Positions 18,117 to 26,977 of a DNA stretch of 27,500 nt are shown here, one piece after another; the stretch's first letter is position 1; each line of letters starts with the position of its first letter. The stretch covers positions 1 to 27,500 of the forward strand of contig CAJNDS010002133.1 of the NCBI GenBank assembly GCA_905221605.1. The letters run 5' to 3'. This DNA is from Symbiodinium natans (taxonomy: Eukaryota > Sar > Dinophyceae > Suessiales > Symbiodiniaceae). The notes under the pieces are model-generated. The model was given only the letters and a program-made list of their open reading frames with translations, was not told the origin of the DNA and made no database searches. The translations under genes and the position numbers were made by a program.

Positions 18117-18400
18117 CGGACGGGCGTCCTAAACGGACGGGCGTCCTAAACGGACAAGCATCCTGACGGACGGGCATCCTAACGGACGGGCGTCCTAACG
18201 GACGGGCGTCCTAACGGACGGTCGTCACAAGGGACGGTCCTAACGGACGGGACGGGCGAAACACTCGTCCTAACGGACGGTCCTTACGGACGGGCGTCCT
18301 AACGGACGAGCGTCCTGATGGACGGGTGTCCTAACGGACGAGCGTCCTAACGGACGAATGTCCTAAACGGACAGATGACCTAACGGTCAGTGTCCTAACT
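18117..18400. repeat. 16-bp hairpin minisatellite
   Basis: About 17 units of the form ACGGACGGGCGTCCTA with point changes and a few length variants. Each good unit contains GGACG and CGTCC separated by two bases, so every unit can form a 5-bp hairpin on either strand. It separates a TTTAGGG-type field on the left from CCCTAAA-type heptamers at 18400-18440. Confidence 0.9.
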
Positions 18401-18680
18401 AGACCCTTAGCCCTAAAACCTTAAACCCTTAGTCCTAATAACCCGAGTGTCTGGGGATGTGGCCAAGGAACGTCCGGGTACAGGTAGTCCATGGCCCGCG
18501 GCACATGAGGAGCAAGAGGGGGGGGCAGGGGAGGCAGGTTTACAAGGGTTTAGGGAAGGGATTCAGGAGTCGGGGTTTAGAGGTGAGAAAGGTGTTCTTC
18601 AGGGTTTCGTGTCTAGTGGGTTTGGTGTTGAGGCTTTACTCTGAAGAGTTTAGGGTTTAAGCTTTAGGGTTTAGGACTTA

Positions 18681-18725
18681 GTATGTATGTATGTATGTAT
18701 GTATGCATGTATGTATGTATGCATG
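18681..18725. repeat. (ATGT)n microsatellite
   Basis: About eleven tetramers with two CATG variants, following a TTTAGGG-like patch at 18640-18680. The flanking 18725-18940 is unique sequence with an internal near-repeat of CAAGCCCAAAxAATAATCCA. No gene. Confidence 0.9.
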
Positions 18726-18944
18726 AAGTAGTAGTTTCTTCTTATTATTATGATTATTATTCTGTGTTCAGACCAAGAAGACCTGATTTGAGCCACCACC
18801 TTTCTCATAGACCAAGCCCAAATAATAATCCACGAGCCACCAGACCAAGCCCAAACAATAATCCACAAAACCCAAAAAAATAAAAAATGTCCGAAAGCAC
18901 CGGCCAGTTCAAGAGGGCATGCAACTCAAGGTTTCCTAAAACTC

Positions 18945-19028
18945 TTTAGGGTTTAGGGTTTAGGGTTTAGGGTTTAGGGTTTAGGGTTTAGGGTTTAGGG
19001 TTTAGGGTTTAGGGTTTAGGGTTTAGGG
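18945..19028. repeat. Perfect interstitial telomere array, 12 x TTTAGGG
   Basis: Eighty-four bases of exact heptamers with no substitutions, in contrast to the decayed tracts nearby, so it is recent or maintained. I see no flanking direct duplication. Confidence 0.95.
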
Positions 19029-19160
19029 TCGAATTCCAGGAGGCGAAGGTGGTGGAACATGCGGTGTTTGCACACCATACGAAGGGTAGGTAGGTCCAGG
19101 AGGGCGGCGTGAGCTTGCCATACTTAGCCCCCGGACCTTACCACATCTAATCATATATAT

Positions 19161-19193
<33 letters not shown>

Positions 19194-19433
19194 ATGTATA
19201 TATATATATATATGCTACCCCCCCCCCAGCGACCTACCCTTTTTAGGCCTTTTTAGGCCTTTTTAACAAAAAATAACAAAGAAGGCCCAAAAGTCGCGTA
19301 GTTAATCACCAGGTAATGAAGGACAGTTACTGGGACACCCACCTCACAGACCCCGATAAGCTAGCATTGGAAGAATCTACATTTTGAATCTGAAGCGGAC
19401 AATGCTGTTTTTAGATGTTTAGATCAGTGTTTT

Positions 19434-20790
19434 TCTATGCAAATTGTGCGTTTCAAGGGCAATTAATGTTTTGTTGAGCAACTAATTTATTTATACAGTT
19501 GTGTTTGTACGAGGCAAAGTATTAATCAAATAGTGAAACATTTTTCTTGGTTCTATGCGAATTTAGCTACTAGAGTAATTATTAAGCAAAGAGCCCAATT
19601 TGACTCAAGTGAATACTATTTAAAGGAGCATACTCAACCAAGATACGAAATAAACACCATTTTCAACCAAAAAATGGCAAAGTGTGCGTTTAAAGTGCAA
19701 ATACTGTATTTATTGTACTAGGCAAAGTATGCTCTCTGAAAAGTCCACTAAAATACCTTATGTTTACATATTCATGAATCGTTTTTACTTTTGAAAATAA
19801 TCATTTTATGCGAATTTAGCTACTAGAGTAATTATTAAGCAAATAGCCCAATTTGACTCAAGTGAATACCATTTTAAGGACCATACTCAACCAAAATACG
19901 AAAGAAGCACCATATTCAACCAAAATATGGCAAAGTGTGGTTGAAAGGGCAAATAGTGCTTTGTTGAGCAACTAATGCATTGAACCAGTTGTGTTTATAC
20001 CAGGCAAAGTATTATTGAAGTACTATCTGCAAAGTCAAATCAAACACCTTATGTTTACATATTCATGAAACAATTTTTTTGAAGTATTCATTCTATGCGA
20101 ATTTAACTACTAGAGGAATTCTTAAGCAAATAGCCCAATTTGACTCAAGTGAATACTATTTAAAGGACCATACTCAACCAAATACGAAATAAACACTTGC
20201 GGAAATGGAAACGGTTCTACCTACATAACAATGAGACAAAGATTGCTGAAGTATTCAGCTCAATAAAGACCACATATATACTATGCTTGAAAAACGCAAC
20301 TTGCACAATCAGGCTTAAAAAATGCACAAGAATCCTAGAAAAGTACTTAGTGAAGGCCATACACAAGCAAATTCACAAATACAAAAAACATCCAAAAGCG
20401 CAAGCTTTTCAGGAGAATCTCTGGTAAAGTTTGGATTATAGGGTTTTGGGGTATTCCTGGACGAGTAGGAGTCACTTTTTAAGCAAACAATTCTAAGCAA
20501 TAAATGCTTTTTCTCAAGACAAGTATTGCAAATGCTGCTTCTAGATAATTAATCGCATTTACCAGGCAAATATTATCCATGCGAATTGAGCTACCAGAGC
20601 ACCAAGTAATGCTGAATAAGGCCTACTACACTTGAGTACAACCAAAAGATGCACTAAACACTAGCGGCTCTACTTACATAATAACGAAACAAATAGTTCT
20701 GAAGCACTAGAAAGACCACTTGTATACTATTTCTGAAAAGCACAATTAGCATAAGCACACTTAAAAATGCGTAGTTGTTGCCTCGTGACC
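19434..20790. repeat. Internal satellite, about 255-290-bp units
   Basis: Copies start near 19552, 19806 and 20092 at ATGCGAATTTAGCTACTAGA or close variants. A partial leading copy lies at about 19434-19545 and a diverged copy begins at about 20579. Shared blocks include CCCAATTTGACTCAAGTGAA, CATACTCAACCAA, GTTGAGCAACTAAT and TTATGTTTACATATTCATGA. Copies 20092 and 20579 also share a downstream part (GGTTCTACCTACATAACAAT-like) not present in the first two. Not coding. Confidence 0.9.
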
Positions 20791-20800
20791 GTGAAGGCGA

Positions 20801-21053
20801 ACCAAAAAGCCAAAATACCAAAACCAAAAAACCAAAAATACCAAAACCAAAAAAACCAAACAAACCAAAACCAAAAAAACCAAAAATACCAAAAAAAACA
20901 ATTTTCCGGGACTCTTGGAGAAGCCTCATAGGGATTTCCTGAGAGTCCCAGAAAATTGGTTTTTTTGGTATTTTTGGTTTTTTTGGTTTTGGTTTTTTTG
21001 GTTTTTTTGGTTTTGGTTTTTTGGTTTTTTTGGATTTGGTATTTTGGGTTTTT
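20801..21053. repeat. Long inverted repeat (about 115-bp arms, 26-base loop)
   Basis: Left arm 20801-20915 is built of ACCAAAAA units and ends CCGGGACTCT. Right arm 20942 to about 21053 starts AGAGTCCCAG and continues as TTTTTGGT units. The inner 43 positions pair with about two mismatches; outer parts pair with a few more. The loop is 20916-20941. It can fold into one large hairpin in DNA or RNA. Confidence 0.9.
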
Positions 21054-21404
21054 CTACAGTCCCGCGTATGCGATTTTAGTTGTATTTTCGTCTACGCCCT
21101 AGGAAATACGCTATATTGCACACCGAGTTTGCTTGCAGTGCAGCTGGGTGACTTGAGACAAGGCGAAAAAGGGTAGGTCACTGGGGGGGGGGGGGTACCA
21201 TATATATATATATATGTATGCATCTCTGTTCTTGTTGTCTTGTGTACAAAAAATGTATACGTATACATCCGACACAAACTGGCAGAGTTAGGCTTGGCAG
21301 GGGGGTCGGCGCGGGCTTCAACTGCTAAAGAACCCAGGGGAAGCCCTCCCCAAGAACAAAAAACAAGGGAAAACCTAGTAGTCGATAACGAAAGAATAGG
21401 ACTT

Positions 21405-21502
21405 AGGGTTTAGGGCTTGTACCCTAAACCGGAAAGCCTAAACCCTAAACCCTAAACCCTAAACCCTGAACCCTGAACCCTGAACCCTAAACCCTAAACC
21501 CG
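21405..21502. repeat. Head-to-head telomere-like junction
   Basis: TTAGGGTTTAGGGC at about 21408-21418, then TTGTA, then CCCTAAACC and a longer CCCTAAA/CCCTGAA array to 21502. A G-strand followed by a C-strand on the same strand is the orientation left by end-to-end joining of telomere sequence. Confidence 0.8.
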
Positions 21503-21589
21503 CGACGCCGCCGAGAGAGTGCGATTCACTCCTGCGCTGCCAGCTCAGACCTCAGTTGTCAGGCCCCAGGCAATAACTACCATGTCCTT

Positions 21590-21850
21590 AAAAACCCCCC
21601 CCCCCCCAAAAAAAAAAAAACATAAATAAAGTTCGTCCCTCTTTGAGCTTAGGGTTTAGGACTTAGGATGGCTTAGGGGAAAGGGCGTTTTAAAAAAGTT
21701 CTTCCGAATATGGGTTTGGGGTTTAGTGTTTAATCCCTTCCCCCTAATATTAACCCCCCCCCCCCCCCCCCCCCCCCTCCCCGCCCCCTGCAGTACAAAA
21801 CAAAAAAACCCCCCAATGGTTTTTAGAAATGGGGGGGGGGGGGGGGGCGG
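21590..21850. repeat. Homopolymer cluster: C, A, C and G runs
   Basis: A C-run plus A-run near 21595-21620, 24 consecutive C at 21754-21777, and 17 consecutive G at 21831-21847. The C and G runs lie 53 bases apart and can pair as an inverted repeat; either strand could form G-quadruplex structure. Such runs are also prone to assembly error. Confidence 0.9.
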
Positions 21851-22283
21851 TTCGTATCGTTTGTCCGAACAAACGACCCGTCCTTCTAGCTTGCTGGCTC
21901 ATTCATAGAGCAGGTGTCAAGCTTTAGGCCCAACAGGTTTCAGGTTTCCCCCAACCCTGATTCTGTAGAGAGTTGACAAGGGGGGACTGCCGGACCGGTT
22001 TTTTGGGCCAGAGGATTTTTTTTATCCGGGGTGTATTTATATTAGGAGGAAGGATTAGAGTTTAGGAAGGGCAAAGTAGGGATTACTATCTTGTAGTCTC
22101 AGGACACCTATGCCTCTCCGAAAGTCTCCGACAGCCCTGGCACGAGAAGGCTAAGCTTTCTATGTCATCGTCTTATTGCTTCTGTGAGAAAACTGCCGCC
22201 AGCCTAACCCATCCTAGATTTCTACAAAAACAGGAAACCGTACAAAAACAGGAAACCGAACAAGTTGTCAGGTTCAACTCTTC

Positions 22284-22352
22284 CCTAAACCCTAAACCCT
22301 GAACCCTGAACCCTGAACCCTAAACCCTAAACCCTAAACCCTAAACCCTGTT
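22284..22352. repeat. CCCTAAA/CCCTGAA array
   Basis: Near-perfect heptamers. Surroundings (21850-22284 and 22352-22690) are unique, with no supported gene. They include a perfect 8-bp hairpin TTTTGAGG-GATT-CCTCAAAA at 22452-22471. Confidence 0.95.
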
Positions 22353-23039
22353 TCGGCTTCGGGGGGCGGGGGGGGGGGCAAGATCTTGGACTTGCGGGTC
22401 CACCGGTTGAAGGTTTTCAGGAGGTTTCCGACAATAGGGTTGTGCCCCCCGTTTTGAGGGATTCCTCAAAATTGTGGAACATGGTATTGTGGAGGTGGTA
22501 TATAAGGGGAGGGTCTTCCTATTTTGAGAAATGGCCGTATGTAGGTTTCAGGTTGTAGGTCTTTCCGGCTTTCCCACTCCACGATTGCGGGCTTGGGGAC
22601 GCTCGGGGTTGTTCTCGTCGCTTAGAAGCTATCCGGGTGAGACTCTTGCCTAGACAGCAGGTTACTATAAGGGCCGAACATCATGTTGCAGCCAACCCTA
22701 AACCCTGAACATCCCTAAAACCTTTTTCTAAAGGAGGGGGAAGCTGCTAAATGGGGCTTTTCTGTACCGTTGCAGGGTACGGTAGACGCGGATACACTTA
22801 TTCCTTCGGGAATGCTGGTCATGATCTTCTAGCACACTGCAGGACCCCCAGCCAGTTCCTTTGTGATTCGAATTCTACGGCTTTAACAAGGAAGGGGATA
22901 GTTTTTCTCGGGTTTGGGTCACGGCATCACAGTTGTGCCACGTAGATCCGAACCCCCGAGGCTTCCGCGCGGGTGCCAGGGGCCCCCTCGACCTGCCAAG
23001 CTGCAGCTCCGTCTGTGTCTGTGTCTGTGCGAGGGCAGG

Positions 23040-23054
23040 GTGCTTTCCCTCTCT

Positions 23055-23086
<32 letters not shown>

Positions 23087-23215
23087 TTCTCTCTTTTTCG
23101 TTTTCTATATATAGATGTATATATATATATATATATTTTTTTGTATAGGTATGTATATACATACATATAGTCTCTCTGTCCCTTTCTCTCTCTCTCTCTC
23201 TCTCTCGCTCGCTCG
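23040..23215. repeat. (CT)n - (AT)n - (CT)n compound microsatellite
   Basis: CT tracts at about 23050-23095 and 23175-23215 flank AT/GTAT sequence. Short frames crossing it are rejected. The unique stretch 22700-23040 has a plus-strand 64-codon frame of ordinary composition but no second support. Confidence 0.9.
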
Positions 23216-23426
23216 CGCTGTCACTCTCTATGCCGGCAAAATGAACCATGGAGCTCGCCGAAACATGCCCGTGCAAAGACCCGGCTTAGTTTGCGGGTAA
23301 GAAGGGCCCAAGCTTTCGGAGTTTCGGGATTTACGTCTGTCATGTTGTTGAGAAGAGGCCTGCAGCAGGGAGGGGAGGATGGAGCTCAAGGAGTGCCGCG
23401 AAGGCTGCGTGATGCTGCGAATCGAC

Positions 23427-23466
23427 TAAACCCTAAACCCTAAACCCTAAACCCTAAACCCTAAAA
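23427..23466. repeat. CCCTAAA array
   Basis: About five perfect heptamers. Confidence 0.95.
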
Positions 23467-23705
23467 CTACAATATGCCTTGAACCATAGGTTTGCAGGGT
23501 TTAGAGTTTAGGGTGAAGTTACTTCCCAAGAGCTCTGCATGAATTCGGCGCCTGCGCCCGCGAGGTCCGGGCACGAAGGGTGGCAGTCGAACGCTAGGGT
23601 CGAAGTCTTTGGCGTAGGGGCTGCCGCTGATTTCCTGAAAGAGCCATCCGAACATAGGGCTTTTGGGGATTGGGTGGGCTTGCGCAAGAACACTAACTCA
23701 CCAAT

Positions 23706-23815
23706 CCTAAACCCTAAACCCTAAACCCTAAACCCTAAACCCTAAACCCTAAAAGCCCTATAAGCCCTATAAGCCCTATAAGCCCTGTAAGCCCTATAAG
23801 CCCTATAAGCCCTAA
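23706..23815. repeat. CCCTAAA array fused to AAGCCCTAT nonamer array
   Basis: About six perfect heptamers (23706-23752) run directly into seven copies of the nonamer AAGCCCTAT with one variant. The nonamer keeps the CCCTA core, as if a variant repeat had been amplified. Confidence 0.9.
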
Positions 23816-24366
23816 GTCCACCCAAGGTTACAAGCCCTGAGCTCCAACCTCTTCAATCGCAAAGCCTATAGCGCGAAGATCGAGGGCTGAACATGTTGCA
23901 AATGGGTGGGCAGGGTTTAGGGCTTAGGATTTAGGGCTTGGGGTTTAGGGTGTGTTTGTGTAAGAAGAGTTCTTGGCGTTTAGAGATTAGAGGCCTTTCT
24001 GGAAAATTTTTGGGTAGTGTTTAAGTAGGGTTGAAAGTATGGCATACAAGCTGTTTAGAGGGATGTGAGGTACCACATGCTGAGAATCAAGTCACACCCT
24101 TCCTAAAACCTCACACAACACATATGGAAAGAAGCGCCTGCGCCGCCCAGGGTTTTCAAGCTGTTTTGAGCTTCTAGGCTGCACCGTTAGGGTAGGAGAA
24201 CATCACCCTAAACACCATGGCTTGGGGCTGCCGGGTATTTACAAGTAGGGTTACAAGTACAGGAGCTATAGGTCGAACCTTACTCAGGATACTTCTAACC
24301 GTACTGATAAGTAGGAGGCGCACCTGGCACCCTACCCCCCTCCCCCCCCCGCCCCCACCCTCCCAT

Positions 24367-24483
24367 GTTTGCACTGCTGATAGGGTTTAGGGTTTAGGGT
24401 TTAGGGTTTAGGGTTTAGGGTTTAGGGTTTAGGGTTTAGGGTTTAGGGTTTAGGGTTTAGGGTTTAGGGTTTGCACTGCTGAT
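24367..24483. repeat. 12 x TTTAGGG array bracketed by a 15-bp direct duplication
   Basis: GTTTGCACTGCTGAT occurs at 24367-24381 and again at 24469-24483. Between them (24382-24468) lies AGGG followed by perfect heptamers. The first four bases of the duplication overlap the repeat motif, so 11-15 bp of it is informative. This has the form of telomere repeats added at a staggered break. Confidence 0.9.
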
Positions 24484-24587
24484 CAAGTCTCCTTTGCCCA
24501 AAATGGCGGGCAGTGATCCTCGGGAGAGCGAGGCTTGGATCTTGGAAAGCCCCGCTTTTCAGGAGGGTGTAGAATGTATGGTTCAAC

Positions 24588-24706
24588 TCGAAACCCTAAA
24601 GCCAATTAAACCCTAGACCCTGTTTTGCAGCAGGCTTGAACCCTAAACCCTGAACCCTGAACCCTAAACCCTAAACCCTAAACCCTAAACCCTAAACCCT
24701 AAAGTA
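24588..24706. repeat. CCCTAAA-type array, interrupted
   Basis: Scattered heptamers, then a good CCCTAAA/CCCTGAA run from about 24648 to 24705. No gene in 23815-24590 or 24706-25160; a minus-strand 66-codon frame at 24174-24374 runs into C/G-rich low complexity and is not accepted. Confidence 0.9.
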
Positions 24707-25157
24707 GTAGCAGGAAGGCTCCTCCTTAAGACATCGTTGACCTGACGCCTGAAACCCTGAATCCTCAATCCTGCTAGCTCTGAGCCCCTTGTTGAACCCG
24801 GGCTGTGTTCAGATCGGCTGGGCGGCATGATTTCAAGAACCTATAAGCTCTAAACCCTATGAACCCTCAGCCCAGTAAGCCGCAAACTGCACGGCACCCC
24901 TCCACCCCTCCCAACAACGCCCCGCAACCCCCCATGGTTATCGACCTGAAGCACTGGACCCCGAGGTTAGAGTTGGGGTTTAGGGTTTGGGGCTAGTTAG
25001 TTTTGAAACCCTGAAATCTGAACAGGCATCATGGCTTAGTGCTATTTAGAGTTGCCTGAACCCGAAACCCGAAACCCTAAACCCCAAACGTTTCGGGCCG
25101 AGGAGCTGCCGGTCCCTGGATGACCTCCGCCTCTCGAGGCTTGGGAGCTTTCGGACT

Positions 25158-25208
25158 CTGAAGCTAGGGTTTAGGGTTTAGGGTTGAGGGTTTAGGGTTT
25201 AGGTTTTT
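25158..25208. repeat. TTTAGGG patch preceded by CTGAAGCTAGGG
   Basis: Degenerate heptamers. The flank CTGAAGCTAGGGTTTAGGG recurs before the array at 26059, so the two arrays share an origin that includes non-telomeric bases. Confidence 0.85.
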
Positions 25209-25509
25209 TGCCACCCGCCAAGCTGAGCCCAGAGGGGCCCCCCCCGCAGGGAGATAGGGTTTTGGGGGTTTAGGCTCAGTAACCCAGGATGAAAAAGGGT
25301 ACCCCTTTTTGCTTAAAGGGGTTTATAAGGGCACCTAACCCCCCGGCATCCTAGATAGGGTTTAGGGCCAAACCGACTCCCTGCACCCCTTTAGGTGCCT
25401 GTCGAATAGGCGAGATGAAGCTGTCCATGATGAACATCGACCACTGGGTCAGCCTCACTGACACGCAGGTGTTGGGCCCCCAACGCCCTACCCCTTTTGC
25501 AACTGGACT

Positions 25510-25572
25510 TCTTGCTGCCCTAAACCCTAAACCCTAAACCCTGAACCCTAAACCCTAAACCCTAGACCCTAA
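25510..25572. repeat. CCCTAAA array
   Basis: About eight heptamers with single substitutions. A nearby inverted pair GGCACCTAA / TTAGGTGCC lies at about 25333-25399. Confidence 0.9.
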
Positions 25573-25814
25573 ACCATCCCTGAACCCGCAACCGCTTGGA
25601 CCTGGAAGTGCTTAGGGTTTTTTGGCCTAGACTTTGGGTGGCAAGGAGTTCAGGACCGGGGGGTTGGGTGCAATCTTGTTTGGGGCTCAGGCCTGAACAT
25701 TCAGCAAAGGCCGAAACAAGAAGCACTGAGCCACGCCGACGCAAACTTTTCTTTCACAACATGCACGGCATCTCCCCATCAACTCACAAAAAGAACCTTG
25801 GAACCCTAGATCCA

Positions 25815-25972
25815 GATCCTAAACCCTAAGCCCTAAATCGTAAACCCCAAACCCTAAACCCTAAACCTTATAATTAAACCCTAAACCCTAAACCCTAAAC
25901 CCTAAACCCTAAACCCTAAACCCTAAACCCTAAACCCTAAACCCGAAACCCTAACCCTAAACCCTAAAGTCC
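25815..25972. repeat. CCCTAAA array, longest C-orientation block
   Basis: Degenerate start, then about ten clean heptamers at roughly 25876-25945, then variants. Confidence 0.95.
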
Positions 25973-26059
25973 ACCGAACTCTCGCAACTGCACTTGGCAT
26001 CTGGTCCCCGCCAAGCCCGGGGTGCAGACTCGCTCGGGTCGTAGGGGCTGCCTTTGCGC

Positions 26060-26132
26060 TGAAGCTAGGGTTTAGGGTTTAGGGTTTAGGGTTTAGAGTT
26101 TAGGGTTTAGGGTTTAGGGTTTGGGGCTTAGG
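26060..26132. repeat. TTTAGGG array
   Basis: About nine heptamers in the opposite orientation to the block ending 90 bp earlier. A CCCTAAA patch follows at 26226-26270. Confidence 0.95.
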
Positions 26133-26325
26133 AATTCACAAGTTTCTTCGGGTATCAGAAACATGAACGCCCCAACAAGCAGCCGAAGCCGAAGACCCGA
26201 AGGACCCCGAAATCTCCCGAGGCGCCCGAACCCTAAATCCTAAACCCTAAACCCTAAACCCTGAACCGTTGTCGAAAGCCCTCCCGAGGTGCCAGGATTT
26301 ACACTTTTACGGTTTGGGTTGGGAT

Positions 26326-26457
26326 GTTTATACTAACAGTCCTTAAAAAAGGGGGTTCTAAGAGGGGGTATGATAATCCCTCTTGAGGACTGTGAGTATA
26401 AAAGTGGTTCTAATAGGGGGTATGGATAATCCCTATTAAGGACTGTGAGTGTAAGGG
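26326..26457. repeat. Inverted/tandem hairpin element with paired stem changes
   Basis: Two tandem units: stem AAGAGGG/CCCTCTT (26360-26366, 26378-26384) and stem TAATAGGG/CCCTATTA (26411-26418, 26431-26438), with near-identical loops. Each is followed by a GAGGACTGTGAGT or AAGGACTGTGAGT tail. The tails are the reverse complement of TTTATACTAACAGTCCTTAA at about 26327-26346, with small changes. It could be a small foldback element or a structured RNA. Confidence 0.7.
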
Positions 26458-26771
26458 GGGGGGAGCATCCCAAGTTGAGGGTTCAGGGTTTAAGGGTTTA
26501 AGGCTCAGGCTTGGAAGGCTCAGGCTGTTACGACAGCCCTTGCAAGAACGCCATGTCATTCCTCCTCAACACACATCACATTGCTGTTTCTGAGCCGGGA
26601 ACGAGGGAACCATTACTTGCATAAGAACGCCCCCCAAAAAGTACAAATATTCTTCCTCATAAGGGCAATTTCAGGATTAGTCTTCTTTATTTGTTGGGCG
26701 GTTTATGAGCAAATAGTAGGGAATTAGGTGCCCTTCCCCAAATATATGTATTTGCATACATGCACACAGGG

Positions 26772-26818
26772 AAACCCTAAACCCTAAACCCTAAACCCTC
26801 AACCTAAACCCGAACCCC
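26772..26818. repeat. CCCTAAA array
   Basis: About five heptamers ending in variants. The stretch 26457-26772 is unique, with no gene. Confidence 0.9.
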
Positions 26819-26935
26819 AGTGGGTCACGTACACCTGAAGTTGCGCAAAGCCCGGTCGATACTACTCGGACGAGAGACGTGGCTCCGCTCCCCAGATGGC
26901 TTCCTGCTTCGGCGCTGCTTTGGGGTGTAAGCTTG

Positions 26936-26977
26936 GGGTTTAGGGTTTAGGGTTTAGGGTTTAGGGTTTAGGGTTAG
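26936..26977. repeat. TTTAGGG array
   Basis: About five heptamers after GTAAGCTTGGGG. A further TTTAGGG patch lies at 27118-27160 and CCCTAAA-type heptamers at 27328-27380. No gene is visible from 26977 to the window end. Confidence 0.9.

Larger units (their letters stand above)
19214..21200. mobile_element. AT-rich unit of about 2 kb with terminal inverted repeats (non-autonomous transposon-like)
   Basis: The left end (19213-19244) reads TGCTAC, ten C, AGC, GACCTACCCTTTTT. The right end (21166-21200), reverse-complemented, reads TGGTAC, thirteen C, AGT, GACCTACCCTTTTT. The ends thus match over about 32 positions with two substitutions and a C-run length difference. Both ends abut TA repeats (left to 19212, right from about 21201), consistent with insertion into, or duplication of, TA. 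The interior is far more AT-rich than both flanks and holds a satellite and a giant hairpin. No frame exceeds about 90 codons and none resembles a transposase, so it would need enzymes in trans. Superfamily is not assignable by eye. Confidence 0.7.

Noticed and set aside
19140-21230. AT-rich block as transferred organelle DNA
   Set aside because: No mitochondrial or plastid protein or rRNA motif was seen, and inverted ends plus an internal satellite fit a mobile element better.
22751-22945. 64-codon plus-strand frame as a gene
   Set aside because: Short, no recognised motif, in a repeat-rich region, and no neighbouring exon could be joined.
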